Below, piece by piece: positions 11,204 through 20,192 of a stretch of 64,000 nt of DNA. Under the pieces are notes generated by a model. The model ran no database searches. It saw only the letters and a list, made by a program, of their open reading frames with translations, and was not told where the DNA came from. Source of the DNA: Pseudomonas sp. GR 6-02 (GTDB lineage: Bacteria > Pseudomonadota > Gammaproteobacteria > Pseudomonadales > Pseudomonadaceae). How positions within the stretch are numbered: position 1 is the stretch's first letter; each line of letters begins with the position of its first letter. The translations under genes and the position numbers were made by a program. The stretch covers positions 1 through 64,000 of the forward strand of contig NZ_CP011567.1 in assembly GCF_001655615.1 (NCBI RefSeq), read 5' to 3'.

Positions 11204-13516
11204 ATGAAGGGCCGCCCAAGGAAGGACGGCCGCGAGCCGACCCAGGCTCAGCGGCTGTTTCGGCGGATGGTCCGCGAGTGGCTGTGGGTCAGTCTGATCC
11301 TGTTGCCGCTGACGGCAGTGCTGTCCATGACCCATGGCCTGGTCTTGAGCAATCTGCTGTACGACAACCTGCGTCGGCTGAGCCCGCTGCCGGTGGACCC
11401 ACGAATACTCATCGTCACGATCGATGACTACAGCTTGCAGCAGCTAGGCAAATGGCCTTGGTCGCGGGCCATGCACGCGCAGTTGCTTGATCGGCTAGGC
11501 GCTGCGAACGCCAAAGGCATTCTGTTCGACGTGATTTTCAGCGAGCCCGATAGCCATCCCGGCAACGATCAGCTTCTGGCCCAGGCGGCCTGCCGTGCCG
11601 GAAATGTCTTCGTGCCGTTGCTGCGTGAAGGCGTGGCGCGTTATGGACAGCCTTTGGGGGAAATTGAACCGGTGGCGCCACTGAGCCATTGCGTCAAAGG
11701 CATCGGGCACATCAATGCCCAAGCGGATGCCGACGGGATCGTGCGCAGTGTGTATTTAAGCGAAGGACCGGCACAACAAACACGCGCGCAACTGGCCTGG
11801 CTGCTGTACGAACAGACCCTTACCGACAAGGAGAATGTACCGATGCCCGGGACCCCGGCCCTGCCGTCGACGCAAGGCTGGCAGCGAGCCCACAAAATAC
11901 GGATTCCTTTCATCCGTTCCGATGCGGGTTTTCCCAGTGTGCCCTACGTCAGCGTCTTGCGCGGTGAAGTCCCGCCCGAATTGCTGCGCGATCGCTTGAT
12001 CCTGATCGGCTCCACCGCTCCAGGTTTGGGGGACCGTTACGTGACACCGCAATCGGCGAGCATGGGCACCACCCCGGGCATCGAAATTCAGGCAAATATC
12101 CTCAATGGGTTGCTGCAACAGCGCAACATTGTGGCTCTCGATGAACGTTTGGCGGCGTTGTTATCGGTGGTGATTGTCGGTGAGTTGCTGGGCCTTATGT
12201 TGGTGCGTCCGCGTCGCGCGTTATGGCTGACCCTGGGGGCAATGGCGGTCGCGCTGCTGGGTTCGAGCCTGCTGTTGCGTCTTGGTTGGTGGTGGTCACC
12301 GGCCGCGAGTCTGCTGGGTATGCTGTTGGGTTACCTGATCTGGAATTGGCGAAGGCTGAATGCGGTGCTCGCCTATTTCGGCTGGGAACTGGCGCGTCTG
12401 GACAGCGAGCCGAAAGTGTTTCCCGAACGCCGTCGGACCCAGGCCCCGGCTGGCGATGTGCTGCAAGGGCAAATCGTCGCGCTGGAACAGGCCATGAGCC
12501 GGACACGTGACACCCGGCGTTTCATTGCCGATGGCCTTGAGTACTTGCCGGTGGCGACGCTGATCAGCGATCCGAATGGGCGCATTCTGTTGGCCAACCG
12601 TAAGGCTCGGGAGATATTTTCCAGCAGCCTGGTGGGCGAGGAGATGCTCGAGCAACTGAGCGAGTTGGGTTACCCGGTGCCGTCCGATGGAACGCTGCCG
12701 GCGTTGTCGACCCTGGAGCTGCTGGAGTTTCGTGACACTCAGGCACGCAGCCTGCGTCTGGACCTGGCGCCGCTGTTGCCGGCCGAGGGCGACTCGGTGA
12801 TTGGCTGGTTACTGAGCCTCACTGACTTGAGCGTCGAACGGGACGCCGAGGAGCAGCGGGCTGTGTTGCTGCGTTTTCTGTCTCATGACCTGAGGGCCCC
12901 CCACTCGGCGATTCTGGCTTTGCTCGACGTTCAGCGGCATCAGATGTCTGGCGACACTCAAGTGTTCAGTCAGATCGAGTTACAAGTGCGCAAGGCGCTG
13001 AACCTGACCGAGGCCTTTGTGCAGTTGGCAAAGGCTGAATCCGAGGCCTATCAGTTTCAGCCGAGCATGTTCGCGATGTTGCTGCTCGATACTTTCGACC
13101 AGGCCTCGAGCATCGCTCATCTGAAGAACATTCAGTTGCTGCATGACCTCGACGAAGATGCTGAAGCGCTGGTCCTGGCCGATCAGTCGTTACTGACACG
13201 GGCACTGTTCAACCTGCTGGAAAACGCCATCAAGTACAGTCCGGCGGGTTCGCGGATCACCGTGCGGGTGAGTTGTACCGAGGGTTGGTTAACGTGCGAG
13301 ATCGTCGACCAGGGCCGAGGGATTGCCGTCGAAGAGCTTCCCGAGCTGTTCAGTCAGTATCGACGCTTTGCATCGGCTCACGGCAGTGACGGCCTGGGGT
13401 TGGGGTTGTCCATGGTCAAGGCGGTGGTGGATCGTCACGGCGGGCGGATTTCCTGTCATAGCGTGGTAGGACAAGGCACGACGTTCAGTGTCCAGCTACC
13501 CCTTTTGAGCGAGTGA
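11204..13516 (+). CDS. CHASE2-domain sensor histidine kinase
   Basis: This is a 770-residue membrane kinase. After one transmembrane helix (about 25-50) comes a large extracytoplasmic CHASE2 domain (about 55-305, starting at DPRILIVTIDDYSLQQLGKWPW). Three close hydrophobic helices follow (about 315-390), then a linker and a PAS-like segment (LEYLPVATLISDPNGRILLAN). The kinase core has the H-box FLSHDLRAPHSAI, N-box NLLENAIKYSP, and glycine boxes DQGRGI and GLGLGLSMVKAVV. It directly follows the FecR gene. The divergent OmpR-type regulator at 8698-9417 is the probable phosphorylation target. A terminator follows at 13539. Confidence 0.93.
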   Translation: MKGRPRKDGREPTQAQRLFRRMVREWLWVSLILLPLTAVLSMTHGLVLSNLLYDNLRRLSPLPVDPRILIVTIDDYSLQQLGKWPWSRAMHAQLLDRLGAANAKGILFDVIFSEPDSHPGNDQLLAQAACRAGNVFVPLLREGVARYGQPLGEIEPVAPLSHCVKGIGHINAQADADGIVRSVYLSEGPAQQTRAQLAWLLYEQTLTDKENVPMPGTPALPSTQGWQRAHKIRIPFIRSDAGFPSVPYVSVLRGEVPPELLRDRLILIGSTAPGLGDRYVTPQSASMGTTPGIEIQANILNGLLQQRNIVALDERLAALLSVVIVGELLGLMLVRPRRALWLTLGAMAVALLGSSLLLRLGWWWSPAASLLGMLLGYLIWNWRRLNAVLAYFGWELARLDSEPKVFPERRRTQAPAGDVLQGQIVALEQAMSRTRDTRRFIADGLEYLPVATLISDPNGRILLANRKAREIFSSSLVGEEMLEQLSELGYPVPSDGTLPALSTLELLEFRDTQARSLRLDLAPLLPAEGDSVIGWLLSLTDLSVERDAEEQRAVLLRFLSHDLRAPHSAILALLDVQRHQMSGDTQVFSQIELQVRKALNLTEAFVQLAKAESEAYQFQPSMFAMLLLDTFDQASSIAHLKNIQLLHDLDEDAEALVLADQSLLTRALFNLLENAIKYSPAGSRITVRVSCTEGWLTCEIVDQGRGIAVEELPELFSQYRRFASAHGSDGLGLGLSMVKAVVDRHGGRISCHSVVGQGTTFSVQLPLLSE

Positions 13517-13538
13517 GCCTGATCATTTTTACAGGCAT

Positions 13539-13570
13539 AAAAAAACCGGCTATATCAGCCGGTTTTTTTA
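13539..13570 (+). terminator. Intrinsic terminator after the CHASE2 kinase gene
   Basis: Arms AAAAACCGGC and GCCGGTTTTT with loop TATATCA form a hairpin with an A-run before and a T-run after. It can act in both directions, between the kinase gene and the convergent plsC gene. Confidence 0.9.
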
Positions 13571-13698
13571 CGTCCGAAAAAAACTTATGCACGTTTTCCG
13601 AAGTTTTATTTGTTTAAGAAATATGTATAAAAATCAAAAGCTTAAAAACTAAATACAGCGATTTTCAACGAAACGGTACACAGGTTATCCACAGATCT
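13571..13698. other. AT-rich spacer with a DnaA box
   Basis: This gap between convergent genes is much more AT-rich than its surroundings over about 13575-13660 and ends with an exact DnaA box, TTATCCACA, at 13685-13693. No gene was seen. The combination resembles a miniature origin-like or DnaA-titrating element, but one box alone is not evidence of origin function. Confidence 0.45.
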
Positions 13699-14478
13699 TC
13701 AGACAGTCACTTGGTCGGTCGCACTCGGTGCTGCCGGGGCTGCTGGCAGCGAACCCATTTCGCGCTGCATCTGTTCGTTCCAGGCCTGCACCCGGTCATT
13801 CAGGTCGGCGATGGCCCGTGGCCCGCTACCCTCGGCGTACATCGGGGCGCCGATGATCACGGTGATCACTCCCTGCTTTTTGGCCCAACCGGTTTTTGGC
13901 CAGAACTTGCCGGCATTGTGTGCAATTGGCAGCACGGGCAATGACGCATTGACGGCCAACGCGGTGCCGCCTCGGGAGAACTTGCCGATGGTGCCGTAGG
14001 GAACGCGAGTCCCCTCCGGGAAAATCAGCACCCAGACATTGTCCTTGAGCAGTTCATCGCCCTTCTTCGCTACATGCTTGAGCGCGGCTTTCGGGTTGTC
14101 GCGGTCGATGGCGATCGGCCGCAGCATGGCCATGGCCCAGCCGAAGAACGGCACGTAGAGCAGTTCGCGCTTGAGCACCTGGCTCAACGGTTCGAAGTAG
14201 GCCGAGAGAAAGAACGTCTCCCAGGTGCTCTGGTGGTTGGACTGAATCACGCAGGGCTGTTCAGGCACATTCTCGGCGCCCTTCACTTCGTAGCGAATAC
14301 CCAGAAAGACTTTGCTCAGCCACAAGGCGCAGCGGCACCAATACACGTTGATAAAGCGATAACGCGCCTTGAACGGCAGAAACGGCGCGATAAAAAAGCT
14401 CAGGGTGCACCAGAGCAACGAACTGGTGCCCAGCAGCAGGTAAAAGAGGAAAGTTCTGATGGCCTGCAGTATCGACAT
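13699..14478 (-). CDS. lptA: 1-acyl-sn-glycerol-3-phosphate acyltransferase (PlsC/LptA type)
   Basis: This enzyme adds the second acyl chain to lysophosphatidic acid to make phosphatidic acid at the inner membrane. The 259-residue product has an N-terminal hydrophobic anchor and the two family motifs: the HX4(D/E) block in SNHQSTWETF and the acceptor motif FPEGTR. The start at MSILQAIRTF matches the Pseudomonas homologue PA0005 (lptA); a GTG 45 bp upstream is possible but unlikely. The C terminus has an Ala/Pro-rich tail. It follows gmhB, and a possible AlgU-type promoter (14549-14577) overlaps the end of gmhB; lptA is a reported AlgU target in P. aeruginosa. Confidence 0.93.
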   Translation of the reverse strand: MSILQAIRTFLFYLLLGTSSLLWCTLSFFIAPFLPFKARYRFINVYWCRCALWLSKVFLGIRYEVKGAENVPEQPCVIQSNHQSTWETFFLSAYFEPLSQVLKRELLYVPFFGWAMAMLRPIAIDRDNPKAALKHVAKKGDELLKDNVWVLIFPEGTRVPYGTIGKFSRGGTALAVNASLPVLPIAHNAGKFWPKTGWAKKQGVITVIIGAPMYAEGSGPRAIADLNDRVQAWNEQMQREMGSLPAAPAAPSATDQVTV

Positions 14479-14548
14479 GGCGACATTTACCGTTGCGGGC
14501 ACTGCCCGCCTATTCAAGCGCACTCCCGATCAGTCCTTGGCCAGGATG

Positions 14549-14577
14549 TCAGAAGAGCCTTAGTTGTGGATAAGTTC
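14549..14577 (-). promoter_or_regulatory. Probable AlgU-type promoter for lptA
   Basis: On the minus strand GAACTT (14577-14572) and TCTGA (14553-14549) are separated by 18 bases, one more than the usual AlgU spacing. The sequence lies about 70 bp upstream of the lptA start. The -35 element overlaps the last codons of gmhB and the DnaA box at 14565-14573. Confidence 0.5.
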
Positions 14578-15093
14578 TGCGGCAATCGCCGCCAGATCGT
14601 CAAAAATCAAGGTGCCTGCCGGTAGGGTCTTGCCCTGAGTCTTTTCGCCTTTCCCGGTCTTTACCAAAACTGGCTGACAGTCGACGGCTTTGGCGGCCTC
14701 TAGGTCACCGAGAGTATCGCCGACGAACCATAGATTCGTCAGCGAAACGTTGTAATGCGCGGCGATGGTTTTCAACATCCCGGGTTTTGGCTTGCGGCAA
14801 TCGCAGCCATCGTCTGGCCCGTGCGGGCAATAGACGATCAGACCGACTTCGCCGCCCTGCTCTGCCACCAACTCGCGCAAGCGAGCGTGCATGGTCTCCA
14901 GGGTGGCGATGTCGTAATAGCCGCGAGCGATGCCCGACTGGTTGGTGGCGACCGCCACCGTCCAGCCGGCCTTGCTCAACTGCGCGATCGCTTCGATCGA
15001 ACCGGGGAGTGGAATCCACTCCTCCACCGACTTGATGTACGCGTCGGAGTCGTAATTGATCACCCCGTCCCGATCGAGAATCAGCAGTTTCAA
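14560..15093 (-). CDS. gmhB: D-glycero-beta-D-manno-heptose 1,7-bisphosphate 7-phosphatase
   Basis: GmhB removes the 7-phosphate in the ADP-heptose pathway that feeds the LPS inner core. The 177-residue HAD-family protein has the nucleophile motif DRDGVIN, a zinc-binding loop CPHGPDDGCDC and the late acidic motif FVGDTLGD. The start is chosen at TTG 15093 (MKLLILDRDGV), with GAGGAG a few bases upstream, because this begins at the conserved N terminus; a longer reading from 15168 would run into glyS. It follows glyS by 10 bp and precedes lptA, so these minus-strand genes probably share transcripts. Confidence 0.94.
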   Translation of the reverse strand: MKLLILDRDGVINYDSDAYIKSVEEWIPLPGSIEAIAQLSKAGWTVAVATNQSGIARGYYDIATLETMHARLRELVAEQGGEVGLIVYCPHGPDDGCDCRKPKPGMLKTIAAHYNVSLTNLWFVGDTLGDLEAAKAVDCQPVLVKTGKGEKTQGKTLPAGTLIFDDLAAIAAELIHN

Positions 15094-15103
15094 CAGCAGC
15101 TCC

Positions 15104-17158
15104 TCAGCCCAGCAACGAAATGTCGGCGACGCCGAGGAACAACCCACGCAGACGCGCCAGCAGCGCATAGCGGTTGGCTCGCACCTTGGCGTCTTCGGCG
15201 TTGACCATCACGGCCTCGAAGAACGCATCCACTGGTTCGCGCAATGCGGCCAGACGCGCCAGCGATTCGCTGTACTGACGGGCAGCGGCCATTGGCTGCA
15301 CAGCCTGGTCTGCCTGCTGGATCGCCGAATACAGCGAGAACTCGTTGGCGTTGTCGAAGTACTTGGCTTCAACGACCGTCGGCACGGAGCCTTCGACTTT
15401 GCTCAGCAGGTTCGACACGCGCTTGTTCACGGCGGCCAGGGCAGCGGCTTCCGGCAATTTGCGGAACGCTTCTACCGCTTGTACACGCTGGTCGAAGTCC
15501 AGGGCCGAACCCGGCTTCAGGGCACGTACCGACAGGTAGGTCGCGACGTCCACGCCTTCGTCTTCGTAACGGGCACGCAGACGGTCGAAGATGAACTCCA
15601 GCACGGCATCATTAAGGCCGGCAGCCTTGACCTTGGCACCGAACGCATTCACGGCGAAGGCCACGGCGTCGTTCAGGTCGAGGTCGAGCTTCTTGTCGAT
15701 CAGGATCCGCAACACACCCAGCGCGGCGCGGCGCAGGGCATACGGGTCTTTGCTGCCGGTCGGCAGCATGCCGATACCGAAAATGCCCACCAGGGTGTCG
15801 AGCTTGTCGGCAATGGCCACGGCCGCACCGGTCAGGGTGGTAGGCAGTTCAGCGCCGGCACCGCGCGGCATGTACTGCTCGTTCAGCGCCAGGGCGACGT
15901 CTTCCGGCTCGCCGTCGTTGAGGGCGTAGTAGTAACCGGCGACACCTTGCATCTCCGGGAACTCACCGACCATTTCGGTCGCCAGGTCGCACTTGGACAG
16001 CAGGCCGGCACGCGCCGCCCAGGAAGCGTTACCGCCGATGCGAGCGGCAATGTAGGCCGCCAGTTTCGACACGCGCTCGGCCTTGTCGTAGACACTGCCG
16101 AGTTTTTCCTGGAACACCACGTTCTGCAGACGCAGATTGAATTCTTCGAGTTTTTGCTTCTTGTCTTGCTTGAAGAAGAACTCGGCGTCGGTCAGGCGTG
16201 GGCGAACCACTTTCTCGTTACCGGCGATGATCTGCTGTGGATCCTTGCTTTCGATGTTGGCCACGGTAATGAAACGAGGCAGCAACTTACCGTCGGCATC
16301 CAGCAGGCAGAAGTACTTCTGATTGTCCTGCATGGTGGTGATCAGCGCTTCTTGCGGCACGTCGAGGAAACGTTCTTCGAACGAGCACACCAGTGGCACC
16401 GGCCATTCAACCAGCGCGGTCACTTCGTCGAGCAGGGCTTGCGGAACGATCGCCGTACCTTCCTGCATGGTCGCCAGTTCATTGGTGCGCTTGCTGATCA
16501 GCTCGCGACGCTCGTTGGCATCGGCCAGTACATAAGCAGCACGCAGATCGTTCAGGTAGTTGGCCGGCGAGGTGATGCGCACGCTTTCAGGGTGGTGGAA
16601 GCGGTGACCACGGGAATCGCGGCCGGCCTTCTGGGCGAGGATGGTGCAGTCGATGACGTGGTCACCGAGCAGCATCACCAACCATTGGGTCGGACGAACG
16701 AATTCTTCCTTGCGAGCACCCCAGCGCATGCGCTTGGGGATCGGCAGGTCGTTCAGGGAATCTTCGACGATGGTCGGCATCAGGCTCGCGGTCGGCTTGC
16801 CGGCGATGCTTTGGCTGTAGCGCAGCTTCGGGCCGCTCTGATCGATTTCGCTCAGCTCGACGCCGCACTTCTTGGCGAAGCCCAGGGCTGCTTGAGTCGG
16901 GTTGCCTTCGGCATCGAACGCAGCCTGACGTGGCGGGCCGTCGAGGTTGATGCTGCGATCCGGCTGCTGGGTCGCCAGCGCGGTAATCAGCACGGCCAGA
17001 CGACGCGGCGCGGCGTAGACGGTTTTGCTCTCGTAGTTCAGGCCCGCGGCTTGCAGGCCTTTGTCGATACCGGCCAGGAATGCCTCGGCCAGGGTGTTCA
17101 GCGCTTTGGGTGGCAGTTCTTCGGTGCCCAGTTCAACCAGAAAATCTTGAGCACTCAT
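15104..17158 (-). CDS. glyS: Glycine-tRNA ligase beta subunit
   Basis: GlyS is the large beta subunit of the bacterial alpha2-beta2 glycyl-tRNA synthetase and contacts the tRNA. The 684-residue protein has the normal family length and the standard N terminus [20 protein letters not shown]. The C-terminal portion belongs to the anticodon-binding type. Its ATG overlaps the glyQ stop codon by 4 bases (ATGA), indicating translational coupling that would help keep the two subunits balanced. Confidence 0.98.
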   Translation of the reverse strand: MSAQDFLVELGTEELPPKALNTLAEAFLAGIDKGLQAAGLNYESKTVYAAPRRLAVLITALATQQPDRSINLDGPPRQAAFDAEGNPTQAALGFAKKCGVELSEIDQSGPKLRYSQSIAGKPTASLMPTIVEDSLNDLPIPKRMRWGARKEEFVRPTQWLVMLLGDHVIDCTILAQKAGRDSRGHRFHHPESVRITSPANYLNDLRAAYVLADANERRELISKRTNELATMQEGTAIVPQALLDEVTALVEWPVPLVCSFEERFLDVPQEALITTMQDNQKYFCLLDADGKLLPRFITVANIESKDPQQIIAGNEKVVRPRLTDAEFFFKQDKKQKLEEFNLRLQNVVFQEKLGSVYDKAERVSKLAAYIAARIGGNASWAARAGLLSKCDLATEMVGEFPEMQGVAGYYYALNDGEPEDVALALNEQYMPRGAGAELPTTLTGAAVAIADKLDTLVGIFGIGMLPTGSKDPYALRRAALGVLRILIDKKLDLDLNDAVAFAVNAFGAKVKAAGLNDAVLEFIFDRLRARYEDEGVDVATYLSVRALKPGSALDFDQRVQAVEAFRKLPEAAALAAVNKRVSNLLSKVEGSVPTVVEAKYFDNANEFSLYSAIQQADQAVQPMAAARQYSESLARLAALREPVDAFFEAVMVNAEDAKVRANRYALLARLRGLFLGVADISLLG

Positions 17159-18108
17159 TGTGCAGCCTCCAGCTTGGCCAGTACTTCATCACGCAGGTCC
17201 GGGGTCGCCATCGGGAAGCCGAGCTTGGCGCGAGCCAGCAGATAGGCTTGCGCGACGGAACGCGCCAGGGTGCGTACACGCAGAATGTATTGCTGACGCG
17301 CGGTCACCGAGATCGCCCGGCGCGCATCCAGCAGGTTGAAGGTGTGGGAAGCCTTCAACACCATTTCGTAGCTTGGCAACGGCAGCGGCTGGTCGAGTTC
17401 GATCAGGCGCTTGGCTTCGCTTTCATAGAAGTCGAACAGTTCGAACAGCTTCTCGACGTTGGCGTGTTCGAAGTTGTAGGTCGACTGCTCCACTTCGTTC
17501 TGGTGGAACACGTCGCCGTAGGTCACCTTGCCGAACGGACCGTCAGCCCAGACCAGGTCGTAGACCGAGTCCACGCCTTGCAGGTACATGGCCAGACGCT
17601 CCAGACCGTAAGTGATCTCGCCCGTCACCGGGTAGCACTCGATGCCGCCCGCTTGCTGGAAGTAAGTGAACTGAGTCACTTCCATGCCGTTGAGCCAGAC
17701 TTCCCAGCCCAGACCCCAGGCGCCCAGCGTTGGCGACTCCCAGTTGTCTTCGACGAAACGGATGTCATGCACCAGCGGGTCCAGACCCACGTGCTTGAGG
17801 GAGCCCAGGTACAGTTCCTGGAAGTTGTCCGGGTTCGGCTTCAGCACTACCTGGAACTGATAGTAGTGCTGCAGACGGTTCGGGTTTTCACCGTAGCGGC
17901 CGTCAGTCGGGCGACGACTGGGCTGCACATAAGCGGCGTTCCAGGTTTCCGGGCCAATGGCGCGCAGGAACGTGGCAGTGTGGAAAGTGCCGGCGCCTAC
18001 TTCCATATCGTAGGGCTGAAGTACCACACAACCTTGCTCGGCCCAGTATTGCTGGAGGGCGAGGATCAAGTCTTGGAAGGTACGCACGGCTGGCGTAGGC
18101 TGGCTCAC
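17155..18108 (-). CDS. glyQ: Glycine-tRNA ligase alpha subunit
   Basis: GlyQ carries the catalytic class II synthetase core that activates glycine and charges tRNA-Gly. The 317-residue protein begins at GTG 18108 ([19 protein letters not shown]), with AGGTG about 7 bases upstream. Conserved segments include the N-terminal [18 protein letters not shown] and [14 protein letters not shown]. The reading frame is open for another 44 codons upstream, but that extension has no family similarity I recognise. It overlaps glyS by 4 bases and is divergent from tag across about 80 bp. Confidence 0.97.
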   Translation of the reverse strand: MSQPTPAVRTFQDLILALQQYWAEQGCVVLQPYDMEVGAGTFHTATFLRAIGPETWNAAYVQPSRRPTDGRYGENPNRLQHYYQFQVVLKPNPDNFQELYLGSLKHVGLDPLVHDIRFVEDNWESPTLGAWGLGWEVWLNGMEVTQFTYFQQAGGIECYPVTGEITYGLERLAMYLQGVDSVYDLVWADGPFGKVTYGDVFHQNEVEQSTYNFEHANVEKLFELFDFYESEAKRLIELDQPLPLPSYEMVLKASHTFNLLDARRAISVTARQQYILRVRTLARSVAQAYLLARAKLGFPMATPDLRDEVLAKLEAAQ

Positions 18109-18189
18109 GAAATTCACCTGTTTCTTGGGCTGCGATTTAAAGAGCGGGAGTATACCCGATTCGGTCCTGCGCACGCCCCCTGGAGCCTT

Positions 18190-18747
18190 ATGCCACGCTG
18201 CTTTTGGTGTACCGAAGATCCGCTGTACATGGCTTATCACGATCAGGAGTGGGGCACGCCGCTACGCGATGCGCAGGGATTGTTCGAGTTGCTTTTGCTC
18301 GAAGGGTTCCAGGCCGGGCTTTCCTGGATCACTGTATTGCGCAAGCGAGAGCGTTATCGCGAGGTGCTGTTCGGCTTCGACGTGCAGCGCGTGGCGCAGA
18401 TGAGCGATGCGGAAATCGATGAATTGATGCTCGATCCGGGGATCATCCGCAATCGTCTCAAACTCAACGCAGCCCGGCGCAATGCCCAGGCCTGGCTGGA
18501 GCTGGAAGACCCGGTGGCGTTTCTCTGGTCGTTCGTCGGCGGCACGCCGGTGATCAATCATTTCAAGGATCGCGGTGAAGTGCCGGCGGTGACACCGGCC
18601 GCCATCGAGATGAGTAAAGGCCTGAAAAAAGCCGGCTTCACGTTCGTCGGCCCGACCATTTGTTACGCGCTGATGCAGGCTTCAGGCATGGTCATGGACC
18701 ACACCCTGGATTGCGATCGCTACGCCACGTTGACGAACGGCGGTTAG
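18190..18747 (+). CDS. tag: DNA-3-methyladenine glycosylase I
   Basis: Tag excises 3-methyladenine from alkylated DNA to start base-excision repair. The 185-residue protein starts [22 protein letters not shown], containing the zinc-ligand Cys and His of the family and the motif YHDQEWG. The core [15 protein letters not shown] and the C-terminal [19 protein letters not shown] are also typical. The start is the ATG at 18190, consistent with the divergent glyQ gene; the frame is open far upstream only because it shadows glyQ. It is followed 40 bp later by the lipid A acyltransferase gene. Confidence 0.96.
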   Translation: MPRCFWCTEDPLYMAYHDQEWGTPLRDAQGLFELLLLEGFQAGLSWITVLRKRERYREVLFGFDVQRVAQMSDAEIDELMLDPGIIRNRLKLNAARRNAQAWLELEDPVAFLWSFVGGTPVINHFKDRGEVPAVTPAAIEMSKGLKKAGFTFVGPTICYALMQASGMVMDHTLDCDRYATLTNGG

Positions 18748-18786
18748 AATAGCCGCCTCGCGCACAGCACAAGATCAGGAGTGACC

Positions 18787-18795
18787 TGTGGATAA
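18787..18795. other. DnaA box overlapping the acyltransferase start codon
   Basis: The exact 9-mer TGTGGATAA includes the GTG start codon (18788-18790) of the lipid A acyltransferase gene. It is one of the dispersed DnaA boxes in the left 36 kb. DnaA bound here could affect expression of this gene, but that is inference from position alone. Confidence 0.5.
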
Positions 18796-19675
18796 GTTTA
18801 AAGGCGCCTTGCTGGTAGGCGCTCTGCGGCTGTTTGCCCTACTGCCATGGCGGGCAGTGCAGGCGGTGGGTTCGGCGATTGGCTGGATCATGTGGAAAAC
18901 CCCCAACCGTTCCCGCGACGTGGTGCGGATCAACCTCGCCAAGTGCTTTCCGCAGATGGACCCGGCCGAGCGTGAGCGTCTGGTGGGTCAAAGCCTGAAA
19001 GACATCGGCAAGTCTCTGACTGAAAGCGCCTGCGCGTGGATCTGGCCGGCCCAGCGTTCCATTGAACTGGTGCGCGAAGTCGAAGGCCTCGACGTTTTGA
19101 AAGAGGCGTTGGCGTCCGGTAAAGGCGTGGTTGGCATCACCAGCCATTTGGGCAACTGGGAAGTGTTGAACCACTTCTATTGCAGCCAGTGCAAACCGAT
19201 CATTTTCTACCGTCCGCCAAAACTGAAGGCGGTGGATGAGTTGCTGCGCAAGCAGCGGGTGCAATTGGGTAACCGGGTGGCGGCTTCCACCAAGGAAGGC
19301 ATCCTCAGCGTGATCAAGGAAGTGCGCAAGGGGGGCGCGGTAGGCATTCCGGCTGACCCGGAACCGGCCGAATCCGCCGGGATCTTCGTGCCGTTCTTCG
19401 CCACTCAGGCCCTGACCAGCAAATTCGTGCCGAACATGCTCGCCGGTGGCAAAGCGGTCGGCGTGTTCCTGCATGCCCTGCGGCTGCCGGACGGTTCGGG
19501 TTACAAAGTGATTCTCGAAGCCGCGCCAGAGGCCATGTACAGCACCGATACCGAAACCTCCTGCGCGGCCATGAGCCAGGTAGTCGAGCGCTACGTGCGG
19601 GCTTATCCGAGCCAGTACATGTGGAGCATGAAGCGCTTCAAGAAGCGTCCACCGGGCGAAGCACGCTGGTATTGA
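18788..19675 (+). CDS. Lipid A biosynthesis late acyltransferase (LpxL/HtrB family)
   Basis: These inner-membrane enzymes transfer a secondary acyl chain from acyl-ACP to the lipid A precursor. The 295-residue protein has an N-terminal hydrophobic anchor (about 8-36), the catalytic HX4(D/E) motif in TSHLGNWEV and the C-terminal MWSMKRFKKRP block seen in the family. It corresponds in position to PA0011, a lipid A acyltransferase in P. aeruginosa. The start is GTG, with AGGAGTG upstream. The exact acyl chain (laurate or 2-hydroxylaurate) and acceptor site cannot be decided from sequence. Confidence 0.92.
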   Translation: MDKFKGALLVGALRLFALLPWRAVQAVGSAIGWIMWKTPNRSRDVVRINLAKCFPQMDPAERERLVGQSLKDIGKSLTESACAWIWPAQRSIELVREVEGLDVLKEALASGKGVVGITSHLGNWEVLNHFYCSQCKPIIFYRPPKLKAVDELLRKQRVQLGNRVAASTKEGILSVIKEVRKGGAVGIPADPEPAESAGIFVPFFATQALTSKFVPNMLAGGKAVGVFLHALRLPDGSGYKVILEAAPEAMYSTDTETSCAAMSQVVERYVRAYPSQYMWSMKRFKKRPPGEARWY

Positions 19676-19735
19676 GGTTGCTGTGGATAACTCCGCAGGC
19701 TGCGATCTATTGATCTTGGCCTGCGTTACCGCTGA

Positions 19736-20050
19736 TCAGTGCGCCTGTCGCTCAAGCTTTTTCAGAAACACCGTCATCTCCTTCTCCGCCTGCTTGTCGC
19801 CATGGGCGCGGGCAGCTTCCAGACCCTGCTCCCAAGCCTGTCGCGCCGCCGCATAATCCGCCAGCGCCAGATGGGCCTTGCCCAAGAGCTTCCAGGCTGC
19901 CGAATACTTCGGATCGAACTCGACGCAGCGCTGGAAATGCTCTGCGGCCTTGGCGTTTTCCCCAAGATCCAGATAACCCTTGCCCAGGCCGAAGCGCAGC
20001 AATGAGTTATCCACACCCTTGGCGAGCATTTTTTCCAGGGATTCGATCAT
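19736..20050 (-). CDS. Small TPR-repeat protein
   Basis: The 104-residue product is made almost wholly of about three tetratricopeptide repeats, for example LLRFGLGKGYLDLGENAKAAEHF and the segment KLLGKAHLALADYAAARQAW. There is no signal peptide, so it is probably a cytoplasmic protein-interaction module. The start is placed at MIESLEKMLA; the 34 upstream residues of the open frame derive from REP-rich spacer sequence. It is next to trkA on the same strand, but a REP pair separates them. Its partner is unknown. Confidence 0.85.
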   Translation of the reverse strand: MIESLEKMLAKGVDNSLLRFGLGKGYLDLGENAKAAEHFQRCVEFDPKYSAAWKLLGKAHLALADYAAARQAWEQGLEAARAHGDKQAEKEMTVFLKKLERQAH

Positions 20051-20090
20051 TGGGTGGCACCTCTGGTTTTTTGGGGGAGTTCGAAATCGC

Positions 20091-20181
20091 CTTCGCGGGC
20101 AAGCCTCGCTCCTACACGGTTCAGTCGTTCGCATAATAGCTGGACGGCTCAAACCTGTAGGAGCGAGGCTTGCCCGCGAAG
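20091..20181. repeat. REP pair (REPIN), family 1
   Basis: Two inverted copies of a REP palindrome (core CGCGGGCAAGCCTCGCTCC and its complement) face each other across about 40 bp. A second copy of the same arrangement is at 27443-27537. Such REPINs are dispersed by RAYT transposases in fluorescent pseudomonads and sit between genes. Confidence 0.9.
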
Positions 20182-20192
20182 AGGCCTTCGGA

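Noticed and set aside
15056..18747. Long plus-strand open frames across glyS and glyQ
   Set aside because: They are antisense shadows of strong synthetase genes with low-complexity Gln/His/Val-rich translations. Only the last part (18190-18747) is real (tag).
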